Source: Sparassis latifolia (lineage: Eukaryota; Basidiomycota; Agaricomycetes; Polyporales; Sparassidaceae). Taken from it: a stretch of DNA of 64,000 nucleotides. Position 1 is the stretch's first letter, and every line of letters starts with the position of its first letter. Where the stretch lies: assembly GCA_018466975.1 (NCBI GenBank), contig CM031556.1, positions 3,100,001 through 3,164,000 of the forward strand. The letters are read 5' to 3'. A model generated the notes under the pieces. It was given only the letters and a program-made list of their open reading frames with translations, was not told where the DNA came from and ran no database searches. Below are positions 48,195 to 59,922 of this stretch, in pieces. Position numbers and translations under genes: made by a program.

Positions 48195-48814
48195 CAGCTT
48201 GCATCTTCAAGCTTCAAGCTTCAAGCTTGGGCCTGTCCAGACGGTTGGCCCATACATTCTGCCCAGTGAGTGCTGTTATGGTTCGCACAGTACGCGACAT
48301 CCAGCTTCGGGGACTTCCGGTTCGTCAATCCTGAACTTCTTCTCCGTCGCGTCCCCTTGACTTCAACTAGCCGAGGTGAAGACCTTGCCAGAAAGCAACA
48401 GATCCCGACCGGAGGTTGCATTGGAGAGATCGCGTGGAGGAGATAGATGAGACTCGGGCCCGATCCGGAGAATGCGTCGGGTCGTGGGTCGGACATATGT
48501 TGGGTGGCATGTAGCTACAGTAGTATGAGAACTAGGAATGTGTAATTGATGAGAGTCTCCTAGAATTATTATTAATGTTCATGTTTTGTGGATTGGCCGG
48601 AGGTACGCGCCGGTGGACTTTAGACTATGACTTCGGGATTGACCTTGCGCTAGAGGCTGAGCGACAACAAGCACTTGTATTGTTTACTGCGAGCTCGGCG
48701 ATAACTCTCCGCTCGTCGACATTACACCTCCGAACCGTCTCCTCTCTTGTTTCCGCGCGAGGGCATTCTCCCTGCCTCTCACGCCCGTGTCATTTCCCCA
48801 GCCACTCCGCCATC
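48195..48814. other. Intergenic region with short tandem repeat
   Basis: 620 bp. Three tandem CTTCAAG units lie at 48205-48225, just past the paralogue B stop. Otherwise nothing recognisable; includes the promoter of the taxilin-like gene. Confidence 0.45.
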
Positions 48815-50966
48815 ATGAACGGCGCATCCACCGCCAGACACGGTAGACCTGCACCGACCGGCATAACACCCCCAGCACCCGCTGCCGCACCCCCAGCACC
48901 ACCAAATCACGCCCACCCACCGCCTGTGGCGCGCCCGTCGAACGGCGCCGCTGTCAATGGCACGCACCCGCCTATCCAGAAGGGCAAGAAGAAGGCCGCA
49001 GAACAACCTGTCGACCCATCACAAATGTACGAGACCCTCAAGAACCGCATCGCAGCTCTCGAGGAGGAGGAGGTCCATGAGGAGGAGGAAGAAAGGAGAT
49101 TCAGTGCGTGATGAGGTAGCTCTGCTTGGCTCCCCAGTTTCACCCTGGCTTTGCAGCCGAGGAGGCACAGAACTCCGTCTCGGGAATGGGGGATAATGCT
49201 GTACACGGGAAGTACATCGAACTGGTGAGTACTGCTCCCCCGTCGCGTTGGCGTGCATGCCACTCCTCACGCTGCTACTAGTTCGCAGAGTTCAAACGAC
49301 TGGAACGCGACCATGCGAAAGAGAAACAGAAATTGGTAAAGGACAAGGACGCAGGTACGTGTACTTCTTATGAACGCGTTCCCTGTCAACCGAGCATGCG
49401 CATATAGCGAAGAGCCAATTAAGCAAGGCGAACCAGACTAAGACCAAGATGGAGAATCTCGCTCGCGAGTTGCAGAAGGTAACGCGCATGCATGAATCTG
49501 TGCTCTGGTTTAACTCGCTTCGCAGGATAACAAGAGGTTACGGGTATGTTGCCATTCGCAAGCGGCGGACATGGGTCGGTTTCTCACAGGCGTCGCACAG
49601 GAAGACAGCAAGCGTCTCGCAACCTGTGTGGAGGAGGCCCAAGAGGAGGTAAGCCTGCTCCTGTCTTCCGTGCGCGCCAGATACGTCATAGTGGCTCGTA
49701 AAGATCACGCAAATGAAGAACGACATGGCGAAGCGCGCGGAGCGGGCAAAGGTCCAGGACACAAAGTACCGCGAGATGCCCGACATCGTGGTGCGGGTCG
49801 TCTGCAAATATCGCGCAGAGCTCTACTTCAAAATCTCTCGGAAGACGAAATTGTCGCGGCTGTTCAACGCGTGGACGGAGCGCATGGAGTCTGGCATAGG
49901 AAACAAGGGTGATGGGAAGACATTTCTGAGCGGCGGGGGACTCGGAAGCCCACAGGTGAATGGCACCGCGAAGTCGGACGCGGCTAGCCTTAGTTCTAGC
50001 TCCACACCACCTGCGAGTTCAATGCAGTTCGTGTTCACCCACAGTAGCAGATCTCTGGAAGCAGATCAAACCCCTGAGGAGGCTGGTATTGAGGATGGGG
50101 ATGTTATTCTGGCTGTAGAGATCATGGATCTGACGGAGGGACCAGGGACAGAAGAGCTGGTGAGTATCCATGCATGTATCTTGTTTGGGATCGCTCGTCA
50201 CGCGTTATAATGATTGATGGCGCAGGACGAGGGTGGGGAACCTCGGCGGGAGAAGTTGAAGAAGGAGTGGGCGGAAAGTCCTCAAGAGTAAGTCGGCTTA
50301 GAGATCATTGTCTGTGCGATATTCACACTGCGCGCAGAGCTAGGAAGACGATGGAAGGCATCTTCGATGGCATGTAGGTATTTTCGCACTTCTTGGATTG
50401 GATGATGGTCTAACTGCGTTTGTAGTGTCCGAGAGCGGATGAAGGACGTACTACGACAGTACGAACTTCGAGAGCGGCATTTCGAATGTGTCGTTCGCTC
50501 GAAGGAGCTGGAGGTGCTACTTTCCCGTGCTCGAGCAGCAGAGCAAAGGCAGCTAGCCGAAGGCGAGAAGACTCGAGCTGATAAACTGGAGGAAGATGTA
50601 CGCGATTCTAATCCTCCTGAAAGTCGATCCCTTCATCTTTCTGCACTGTTAGATTAAACAACTCCGGAAGGATTTGGACGACGCCACAGATCAACAGACA
50701 ATCCTGATTAATAAGCTTATAGCGTGTTGCCAAGAAGTACGTGCTCCTCTCACCTTCCTAAAGTTCAGCAGACACTGATCCTCCTGTCAGGAAAACGTCG
50801 ACGATAGGACGCAAAGAATATTTGGGTCATTGCGAGAAGAGCTGGAAAACCGTGAGTGAAACGTACAGGTCCCTCCGAGTTTCCCTGGTTGAGGACATGC
50901 CTACCAGGTGCCAATCATATGGCGAATAATGCGCCGCCCGAGGGCTCTCCAGAAGTAGGAATCTGA
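48815..50966 (+). CDS. Taxilin-like coiled-coil protein with an internal SUMO-like (Rad60-SLD type) domain
   Basis: Thirteen exons (48815-49103, 49157-49224, 49282-49354, 49408-49478, 49526-49543, 49601-49648, 49704-50160, 50226-50287, 50338-50373, 50426-50597, 50653-50736, 50792-50851, 50908-50966) total 498 residues, including an 18 nt microexon. After a Pro/Ala-rich N-terminus come taxilin-type coils (ELFAEFKRLERDHAKEKQKL, LARELQKDNKRLREDSKRLA) and, near the end, VLRQYELRERHFECVVRSKELEVLLSRA. Taxilins bind syntaxins and nascent-chain complexes. In one exon with the central coil, residues ~216-332 read DIVVRVVCKYRAELYFKISRKTKLSRLFNAWTERM..., a Ser-rich insert of ~45 residues, then MQFVFTHSSRSLEADQTPEEAGIEDGDVILAVEIMDL. 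This matches a SUMO-like beta-grasp fold. No C-terminal GG is present, so it would be a fixed, non-conjugated domain. Confidence 0.85.
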
Positions 50967-51250
50967 CAATGCTGTGGCGCAAAGGGTTGTTCATGCTGCA
51001 GATTTTCGTCAGGCTCGCATTCCACGATGGAAGCAGTGGCGAATTTGCGATGTAAGCCTTGCTATCAGCATGTCGAATCCATTTGCATCACACAGCTTCT
51101 GAACTGCACCGACATGATGGTGATCATCGATTATGAGAACGGTAACATGCGACGATGAGCAACGAAGTCCACTTGAGTAGAGAAAAGTGCCGAACTAACT
51201 ATACAGAAAAAGTCTTGTCCAAGGTTGTCCGAGATTAAGTTCGCTGTACT

Positions 51251-52770
51251 CTAAACCAGAGCGTCCAATTCTTCGACCGACTCCACCATGCCCGACCGAG
51301 CAAGCTTTTTACCCTTCACCGACGCCAACCCTCGCCGGCGTATGTTACCAGTGGGGACAGCTCGATGTCAGCACCCTCCACCACCTTCGCGCCCGCGTGC
51401 TCCAGGAAACGCTTGTGCTGGGCGAGCAAGTCGCGGCGGCTCGTTCCCGGGTCGTCGGAGCCCGTGCCCGGCGCGTTCTTCAGCGGGCTGAACTCCTCGT
51501 TCCGCGCGACTTCGAGCACGGCGAAGCGCTTCGTGAACGGGAACACGTCGAACACGAACATCTCGAGCTTCATGCCGTTCGGCTTGCTCGGCTTGACGGT
51601 CGCGCCGTGAGAGTCGACGAACGGGATCTTTTTGCGTGCGATATGGAACGCGAGCTCATCCTCAAACGCCTCGACACCATCGAGGAACGCGGTCGTGTAG
51701 AAGTGGTTCGCGATGTTGCCCGCGCGGAATGCGAGCTCACCCGTTTTCAGGTCCCTCCGCTCCGCCTGCTCCTGCGAGATCTCGGAGTACTCAACCACGC
51801 TGAACTTATTTCCGCGTCGCGCGACGACGCCGACGGCCTCAGTGGGGGATGCCTTCGGCACGACCTTGGCAGCGCAATCGGCTTGTTTGTTGATGCAGTA
51901 GCCGAGGAAGACAGGGTCGGCGACGCGCACGAGGCAGTTGTCGACGCAGTACGCGTGCACGAACTGGACCTTGCGTTGAGCCAGGTCAGAGAGCACCGTC
52001 TTCTTGGTGTTGGCAAGGGGTGCGCGCAGCGCAGCGTAGAGCCCGCCGTTGCCATCCGGCGCGACAGCGACGCGAGACGGCGTCTCGAGGATAACCTTGC
52101 CGTCCATAGTTAGACACGGCAGTGTTCCTACAATGCAATTGGACAAGGAATTTGGGCGTCGGATGTGGGAACATACCTTGCTCGAAGAACACGACATTTT
52201 CGGGTGAAAGTCCAAAGTACGAGTGCTTCTTGAAGAATCCTCCGTCTCGCGACGTGTCGGCCCACTAGTCATAACATACCAGGGAATAACGACAGACCCA
52301 GCTGTCTTCCCGCTCTGCTCCTCCGCAACTGTCTGCAGACGCGCGATGCGTTCCGCCTGATACTGGAAAAGCGACTTGTGAGAGGGTAGGCCGATGTCGT
52401 AGCAGCCCTTGGGCGCACTGCTCCCCAGACGCGTGCCCTGCCCACCGGCCATCAACAGCACGCCAACCTCACCGCGTGCGATAGCCTGCAGACCGACTGC
52501 GCGCCATTCGCTCTCCTTCCCCGGGAGACCAATGACAGAGTCGGCAGCATCCTCGGGTAAACGCTCGATAGCGTCCTTGCCAGCGTTCTGTGCAGCCGCC
52601 TGCTCACCGCTGATGGCTTTCTTGTATATGCGGTTCACGCGCTCGATATCGAGGGCATCGAGCTGTGCGAGGAGTAACGAGCGCTCCGATTGAGAGAGGG
52701 TGGGCCAGAACTGGAGTAGATGTCCCTGGCCAGCAGCCTCGTAGCGCTTGCGGACTTGATCGATGGACAT
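51251..52770 (-). CDS. UAP1: UDP-N-acetylglucosamine pyrophosphorylase, with two apparent 1-base deletions
   Basis: It makes UDP-GlcNAc from UTP and GlcNAc-1-phosphate, the precursor of chitin, N-glycans and GPI anchors. The start is ATG at 52770 (MSIDQVRKRYEAAGQGHLL). The uridyl-binding loop MAGGQGTRLGSSAPKGCYDIGLPSHKSLFQYQAERI, YVMTSGPTR, GTLPCLTMDGK, GNGGLYAAL, FVHAYCVDN, VEYSEI and AGNIANHFYT are all present. Near 52236 one T is missing from a TTT run, so the expected EDFFKKHSYFGL appears out of frame until the 49 nt intron 52128-52176. Near 51329 a base is missing in GAGGGTTGG; the expected tail EGLASVKGK...EELDALV then ends at 51251 instead of stopping at 51316. The unspliced frame happens to stay open for 484 codons. 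As UAP1 is essential in fungi, consensus errors are more likely than gene loss. Confidence 0.88.
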
Positions 52771-54785
52771 CGTTGCGTGGTATCTGTGTGTGAGTCGAAG
52801 CCGACGAAATTATGTAAAGGGTATGGGATAGAACGAATGTAAACTGGATGAAGGGTCGTGGTCGAGTTGGATGGTGGTGGGTGGAGGGCAACGCGGGATT
52901 ACTTATGTAGCGAGGGAGTTGCCACAACTCATGGTGGGCTAAGTTCGAGGCGATGTGTTGTGCCGCTGGTTTCCCTTCTACGTTCATCTACTGCGCTGTG
53001 CGTCCCTGTTCTGTGCTCGGATTTCCATCCTGATGGGGCACTGGATAGCCCGGCATGCTGTTAACTTCTGCTGTTGTAGAAGGGAAAAGCGCTGACAAGA
53101 CAGTTTGGGCGTCGCGGGCTTTCTTACGAACATCCTCTGAGTACCTACCTGATCCTAGTCTCCCTCAGGCAGACCGACACTCTGCTTCAACTTCGTGCCC
53201 CGGGATATCCGTGATCCTGACTTATCGAGCTCTGCCGCCTCATGTCTACAGAGGCTGCTTCTCTACCCCTCTGGATAGTGCTGGCAAGGCACATTCTGGC
53301 GCTTGCAGCATGTACCATATGGTGGCCTGGGGTAGCCTTCGTAAAAATTTCCAGGTAGAGTTAGTCCAGAAGACAACCGGCGGTACATGGTCTCGCATGC
53401 AGAAGATCTGGTAACTTAGCCGCCGCACGCTGTTCTCAACTGTTCTCAAGCTGCAGTGCACTGATAGCTGATGCGCCCTTTCCTGCCGCAAGAACTTCGC
53501 TTCCGTGCCACATCGACTCTTTGTCGAGGGTTTTCAGAGTCTACCCGTCGACCTCATCTGAATTCAGGACGTCAATCGACTCGTTTTGCCACAGAGACGG
53601 AGTTGAATCTTCCCAGGCCTTTATAGCGCGCACTCTTAGTTGGGTTTCACGGTGGGCTGCAGCAATCATCACGCGCACTTGTCATCCAAGAACAAGTGAT
53701 TGCGGTCGCGCGTTTGACAGCTATGTAAGTCGAAACCGATAGACGCATTTCGACGAAACTTACTTCAGGTACGCTGCTTACGAATTATCCCGGAACAGCA
53801 AATTCGTGTGGGGTAAGCCATGGCTGGCCAATCAGCAAGGAGAATTTCCATCCAGAGCGGTGTATTTGATGCACCCCGAACTGAAAATGATGAAGCGAGT
53901 TTCGTCGAAATGTTACTATCGTTTTCGACTTAGCTGGAACACTGCTTGGCAATCTCTGTTTGGTGGATTGATCTCTTGGTTCCATATTCACCTGGGCGCC
54001 TACTGAACGTACAAATGCGGGTCGCCGTCTCGCCCTGGCATACCAAGGTCACGCAGCCCACTGGCAAGACGTAGAATTGAAATAAATAATCTCCACTTGA
54101 CACCTGCGTATCCACCACGAGACCCCACGAACAGGTTCCATTCAAAGGATGTTGACTTACGCCGAGATAGTAACCACTACACCGATGATACGTGCGCTAA
54201 CGCCCCGGACACGCTCGGGACATCCTACTGGAAGATGGAATAAACTTCGTGCCGCTCAGGTGCCTGATCCGGTCTCCTGCACTCACCATCTGCACCAGTA
54301 GATTACGGTCAGGCCGCTGTTTTGTACCAACTGTACTTACCAACCTCCCCGTGGGTCGACTAGCATCGTCGAATGGCCTTCAGGTACGGTGCACTCGGTG
54401 GAAGATGGCATTAGTCCCGCTGCTTGGAGGACGGGCCTTGCGTTACGTGAGAGTCTCCCCTGCTTCCTTTCCTACTCCGTTCCGACACCGGACCTGCAGA
54501 GCGCGCTCCAAGAAACGCGTTTGTCTGTCTGGGAAGTGACCTGAAATAGAGCGGACCATGCCCTACCAACTCAGTATGTTGCATGCAGATGGCTGCCGAA
54601 AACGAGGATCATTGATATGACTGCACTGACACGTGGATGTCAATGGAAGTTGACCTGATCGTTGGCGGGGCACAGTTCCGCGTCTGTTGGTCCGGAAGGC
54701 AATAATTTCAGTTTTCCCTGCCTCATGGATGTCAGCCATATAAAAGCCGTCAACCTCTATTCTGTTCGTTCTCGGACCAACCTCC
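52771..54785. other. Divergent intergenic region
   Basis: 2.0 kb between UAP1 (-) and the glucanase (+). No recognisable gene or repeat. It includes both promoters. Confidence 0.45.
54739..54745 (+). promoter_or_regulatory. TATA box of the exo-glucanase gene
   Basis: TATAAAA lies 47 bp upstream of the ATG at 54786, preceding a pyrimidine-rich stretch, as expected for a strongly expressed secreted enzyme. Confidence 0.6.
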
Positions 54786-56560
<1,775 letters not shown>

Positions 56561-57368
56561 TTATCAGCACGGTGAAGGCGGCGACGCCTCGGGAAGGCCC
56601 TTGCTGAAGCACGTTCGTTGATTCCTCATTCCTGTCTTCCGCTCCTTGCGTGCTGGAGCGCGAGATGTCGATACCCGTGTGCGCATTCACGACTTATTTA
56701 TTTAACGACCTTTCTTTATCATCATGTTCTCCTGTGATTCTCGCATGTACAGGATACATTGGGATAATCCATCTGTACTTGTTTCACGATGCAATATAAT
56801 TCTGTTCACGAGGTCCTAAGAGTGTATGTACTGCTTGTAAGACAACACACATCGGCAAGTTATCGAGTAAAATTACAAGACGGGCGGAGAGTATTAATTC
56901 GTGAGCCTTGGGTTAGGGTTAGTCCAAGGTGCCAACATAAAAAAAGGCCTGCCCAGCCCGAGGGCCGAAGCAGGACAGGAAAATATTGAGACGGTGCATG
57001 AACCGAAGCTCACACAAACCGCAAGCTCCCTCTGAGGACAAGGTCGCCGTGCTATGAACGGACCCTACGGCCCACAAACCCTGGTACGTGAAGGGGCTTG
57101 TGCCATCAAGGTAAGTATGAAGTGATACAGTGCTGGAGGCGGCCTTTTATAGATAGACAAAGGTGCGCACGGACCATGGGGCATGTCGATGTCACGTGCC
57201 TTTCCAAAGAGGCGTCGTTTTTTATGGCATTTATAATTATCGAGAGCTGCTGCAATTGATCAGAAACGTCCACTCCTGCTGGAAGAGGATTAGGGAGGAT
57301 TTTGAAACCAGTTCAGAGGCAGGCCCCGGGCATCTACCCTTTATAACCTGCTGGCAACGTGAGTACGT
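56561..57368. other. Intergenic region before the 5S gene
   Basis: About 800 bp without a recognisable gene. At 56905-56929 CCTTGG and CCAAGG bracket a GTTAGGGTTAG loop, forming a short hairpin. Confidence 0.4.
57340..57346 (+). promoter_or_regulatory. TATA-like element upstream of 5S rRNA
   Basis: TTTATAA about 28 bp before the predicted 5S start. Many fungal 5S genes carry a TATA-like element near -28 in addition to internal control regions. Confidence 0.5.
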
Positions 57369-57486
57369 ATCCATGGCCATAGGACTTCGAAAGTACCGCA
57401 TCCCGTCTGATCTGCGCAGTTAACCGGAGTGCCGCCTAGCTAGTACTACGGTGGGGGACCACGCGGGAATCCTAGGTGCTGTGGTT
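57369..57486 (+). rRNA. 5S ribosomal RNA
   Basis: 118 nt recognisable from its conserved blocks: GGCCATAGGAC, CCGCATCCCGTC, GATCTGC, AGTTAACC, CGGTGGGGGACCACGCGGGA and ATCCTAGGTGCTGTGG. The ends pair as helix I. Compared with the fungal consensus from memory there are substitutions, such as ACTTCGAAAGTAC where ACTCTGAAAGCAC is usual. A TATA-like element lies at -28 and T-runs follow the end, so it may be functional. No other rRNA gene is in the window, so it is a solitary, dispersed 5S copy. Confidence 0.85.
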
Positions 57487-57493
57487 CCCATCA

Positions 57494-57519
57494 TTTTGGA
57501 ACTCTTTACCCATCTTTTT
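57494..57519 (+). terminator. Pol III T-run terminators after 5S
   Basis: TTTT at 57494-57497, 8 bp beyond the 5S end, and a stronger TTTTT at 57515-57519. Confidence 0.55.
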
Positions 57520-58250
57520 GATACACCGTTAAGGCTTGGAGGCTGTGAACGTTCCAAATTCTATCTTAGAGACATTCCGCTGTTTCTCCTGCGTGAATAC
57601 GTTCATCTCCCATGGGCCAAGTTAATAAGGTTGACTACATCACCTTTCCTGTACTCAGCAGAACATACAGTACTCGTACTTCAGCATGTAGAGTGTATCC
57701 TTGCCTTCCCTACATTATATCTCCTCGCGTTCTGAGGCTGCGAGCGCCAGGCGGAGCGCGACGCGTCTGCTGAACGTGACCGTGTTCTCATTGGCTGACG
57801 TCTCGGACTACGGTACTACTAAGTACTGACAGGCCTGTACGGTGTAAAGTTTACACAACTGACCGAGCGTTAGTACATGGCGTTGGGTAATCTACAATAT
57901 TTGTATTGCACCCTGGCCTAGCTTTCACGACACTCAAATGACCGAGCAGCAGAATACTACTGTCTTTTTTTGGCCTCATATGATTATTGTCTCGGAGGAA
58001 GTAGCCCTATGGTAGACATTGCAGTATCGTAAGTACGCTCGAGTGTACTGTGGATTGGGATCAATGTAAACAAAGTGATGCTGCTGTCATGTCACCGAGA
58101 AATCTGCGAGTGATAACCTGTTTCACTTGACGTACTATGTAAGCGCACTACTCACACTACAACTTGGGACGTGAATCTGACCTAACCGTGTCGGACAGTA
58201 TATAACAAATGCACGATGCGAGGCCATCCGGATTCTCCTGGAGAACCTGC
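57520..58250. other. Intergenic region
   Basis: About 730 bp with no recognisable gene on either strand. Confidence 0.4.
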
Positions 58251-59496
58251 TTATGGCATGAAGCTTAGTGCGTGCAGTAACGGTGATGTATGAGAAAGGC
58301 TTACAAGATGTCCGGCTTTAGGGACATATTGTACAGAAGCCATCTTCCGGGTTCCCAGGACCGATTCGTGGCAATACTTAGGGCTAGCATTAGGCAACGG
58401 GTGTGTTAGAGCTACTTCTGAAGAGACCGAAAGCAGAACAAAACTGACACAAAATCCGTTCTCTTTCCGAGAATGAAATGCACCGGAAATGCAGGATCCA
58501 GTGTAGCGAGTTGGTCCACAGCTTTGAAGTGGCAGTGGTTCTCGTCTGAATAGGCCACCTTTTCTTGCGGTCTCATACACTTGAGGGAAACCCTTGACAC
58601 CTTCCCATCTTCCTCTGTGGTAATATCTCTCAGGCCATGTTCCTGTCAAAAAATGTCAATGCACGCAGCATAGGACTATCGCGAGATGGCATGAACAAAG
58701 AAGAGCTCGAGGATTCTCGGATCCCAGATCTTCCACGGCAATCGCTTTCTGAAGAATCCTCTGGCTTCGTTCCGGTCGTCCCACGCGTCTCTCCTCCCGT
58801 CAATCATCTTCTGCGTGTTGGAGAGTCCAGCGCGCAGTTCCGTAAGGTGACTGTCAAATACAGGACGTGTTAATAGAGCAGGCTCGACCAGGATGATGAT
58901 TTTGTATGGAGGTTGAATGTCACCCGAGGAAATTGTACACATCATGCTATCCAAGAACGATTAAATTAGCATAGGGAAGACAAGGGGAAAGGTGAAAACT
59001 CGCATGGCGGTAGCTCCAGAAGAGTGACCGACACCGACAACGTCATGTCCTGAGAGGTAGTCCGATTTGAGGAATGCCTGCAACGCAGTCGCCCACTCCT
59101 GCACCGCTGTGGCGCAGTGAGTGTTCAGCGACCATAATTCAAAGGTGTGTCATCCGTAACACACAAAGGCCTGTGGGTGGTACCTTCAGTATGGTGTCAT
59201 TCTCCATGGTTCTGCCAGTCGAAGACCAAGCGGACAATAGGAACATGAGTTACAGGATGTATCTTGAGCAATGCTTCGATCACTGGCTCCCAGACCTCCT
59301 CATCTGTATCGAGAAGGGTAAGTTATGAACAGTAAAAGAGACGCTAATGGGCACCAGCGCAGTGGGTGAAGACGAGAGAGAGGCCAGCTTCCGGTTTTCT
59401 GGGAGACATGTACCGCTTGCCGACGAGACGCAGCCCTGGATCTCGCGCACCTGGGTAGTAAAAGGCGACAGTGGACGTTTCAAATGTCGAAGACAT
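58251..59496 (-). pseudogene. Alpha/beta hydrolase with an in-frame stop
   Basis: From ATG at 59496 the product reads MSSTFETSTVAFYYPGARD...GLSLVFTHCA, then after an intron DEEVWEPVIEALLKIHPV...VRLVFDWQNHGE. A TGA follows at 59197-59199, in the same frame that later yields VQEWATALQAFLKSDYLSGHDVVGVGHSSGATAM, with the GxSxG-like nucleophile elbow GHSSG. Further exons give IIILVEPALL, EHGLRDITTEEDGKV, AFPVHFILGKRTDFV and KMASVQYVPKAGHLV, where the catalytic histidine sits. This matches the family of fungal alpha/beta hydrolases with a DWQNHG motif. All catalytic blocks remain, so either the stop is a recent nonsense change or an unrecognised intron removes it. The substrate is unknown. Confidence 0.55.
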
Positions 59497-59922
59497 CGTC
59501 GAGACGACTCAGACGACGAACACAATCCAGCTGTATATATCAATCGTTACTTGACTCTCGTCATTAAAGAGCCCAGAGTGAAACGTCTCCGGATCTCCAC
59601 TTCAAAGTTGTACAAATGTATCCTGGGGACGACCACGCAACGCGTCTCGCGCTTCATCGGCACCTTGAAGACAGTACGATCCCAGATAGGCCCATAGTTA
59701 CAGCCTCTAGTTAGCGTGAGACTGTCTTCCTTTCTAATAGTTGCCAGAGACTTTCAGTTTCCGGGCAAGCTGAGGACTCGGACGCGAAAACGTGACCTTC
59801 ACGCGCATCGCGTTGAATGGGCGCTAACCGGCTGTGGCTTTCCTCTGAACGTCGCCTCTTACCATTCCTGTCCACACAACCCATTCCTGAAACATATTCT
59901 AATCTGCTCAAATATTACAAGG
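59497..59922. other. Divergent promoter region before BRCA2
   Basis: 426 bp between the hydrolase start (-) and the BRCA2 start (+). It holds ACGCGAAAA and ACGCGC elements; otherwise nothing recognisable. Confidence 0.45.
59782..59790. promoter_or_regulatory. MBF-like ACGCGAAAA site upstream of BRCA2
   Basis: ACGCGAAAA about 133 bp upstream of the BRCA2 ATG, with ACGCGC at 59801-59806. These resemble binding sites for fungal MBF and related G1/S factors. The match is seen; regulation is inferred. Confidence 0.3.

Noticed and set aside
48815..50966. Two separate genes, taxilin and a SUMO-like protein
   Set aside because: The coil and SUMO-like sequences share one exon and all junction phases agree.
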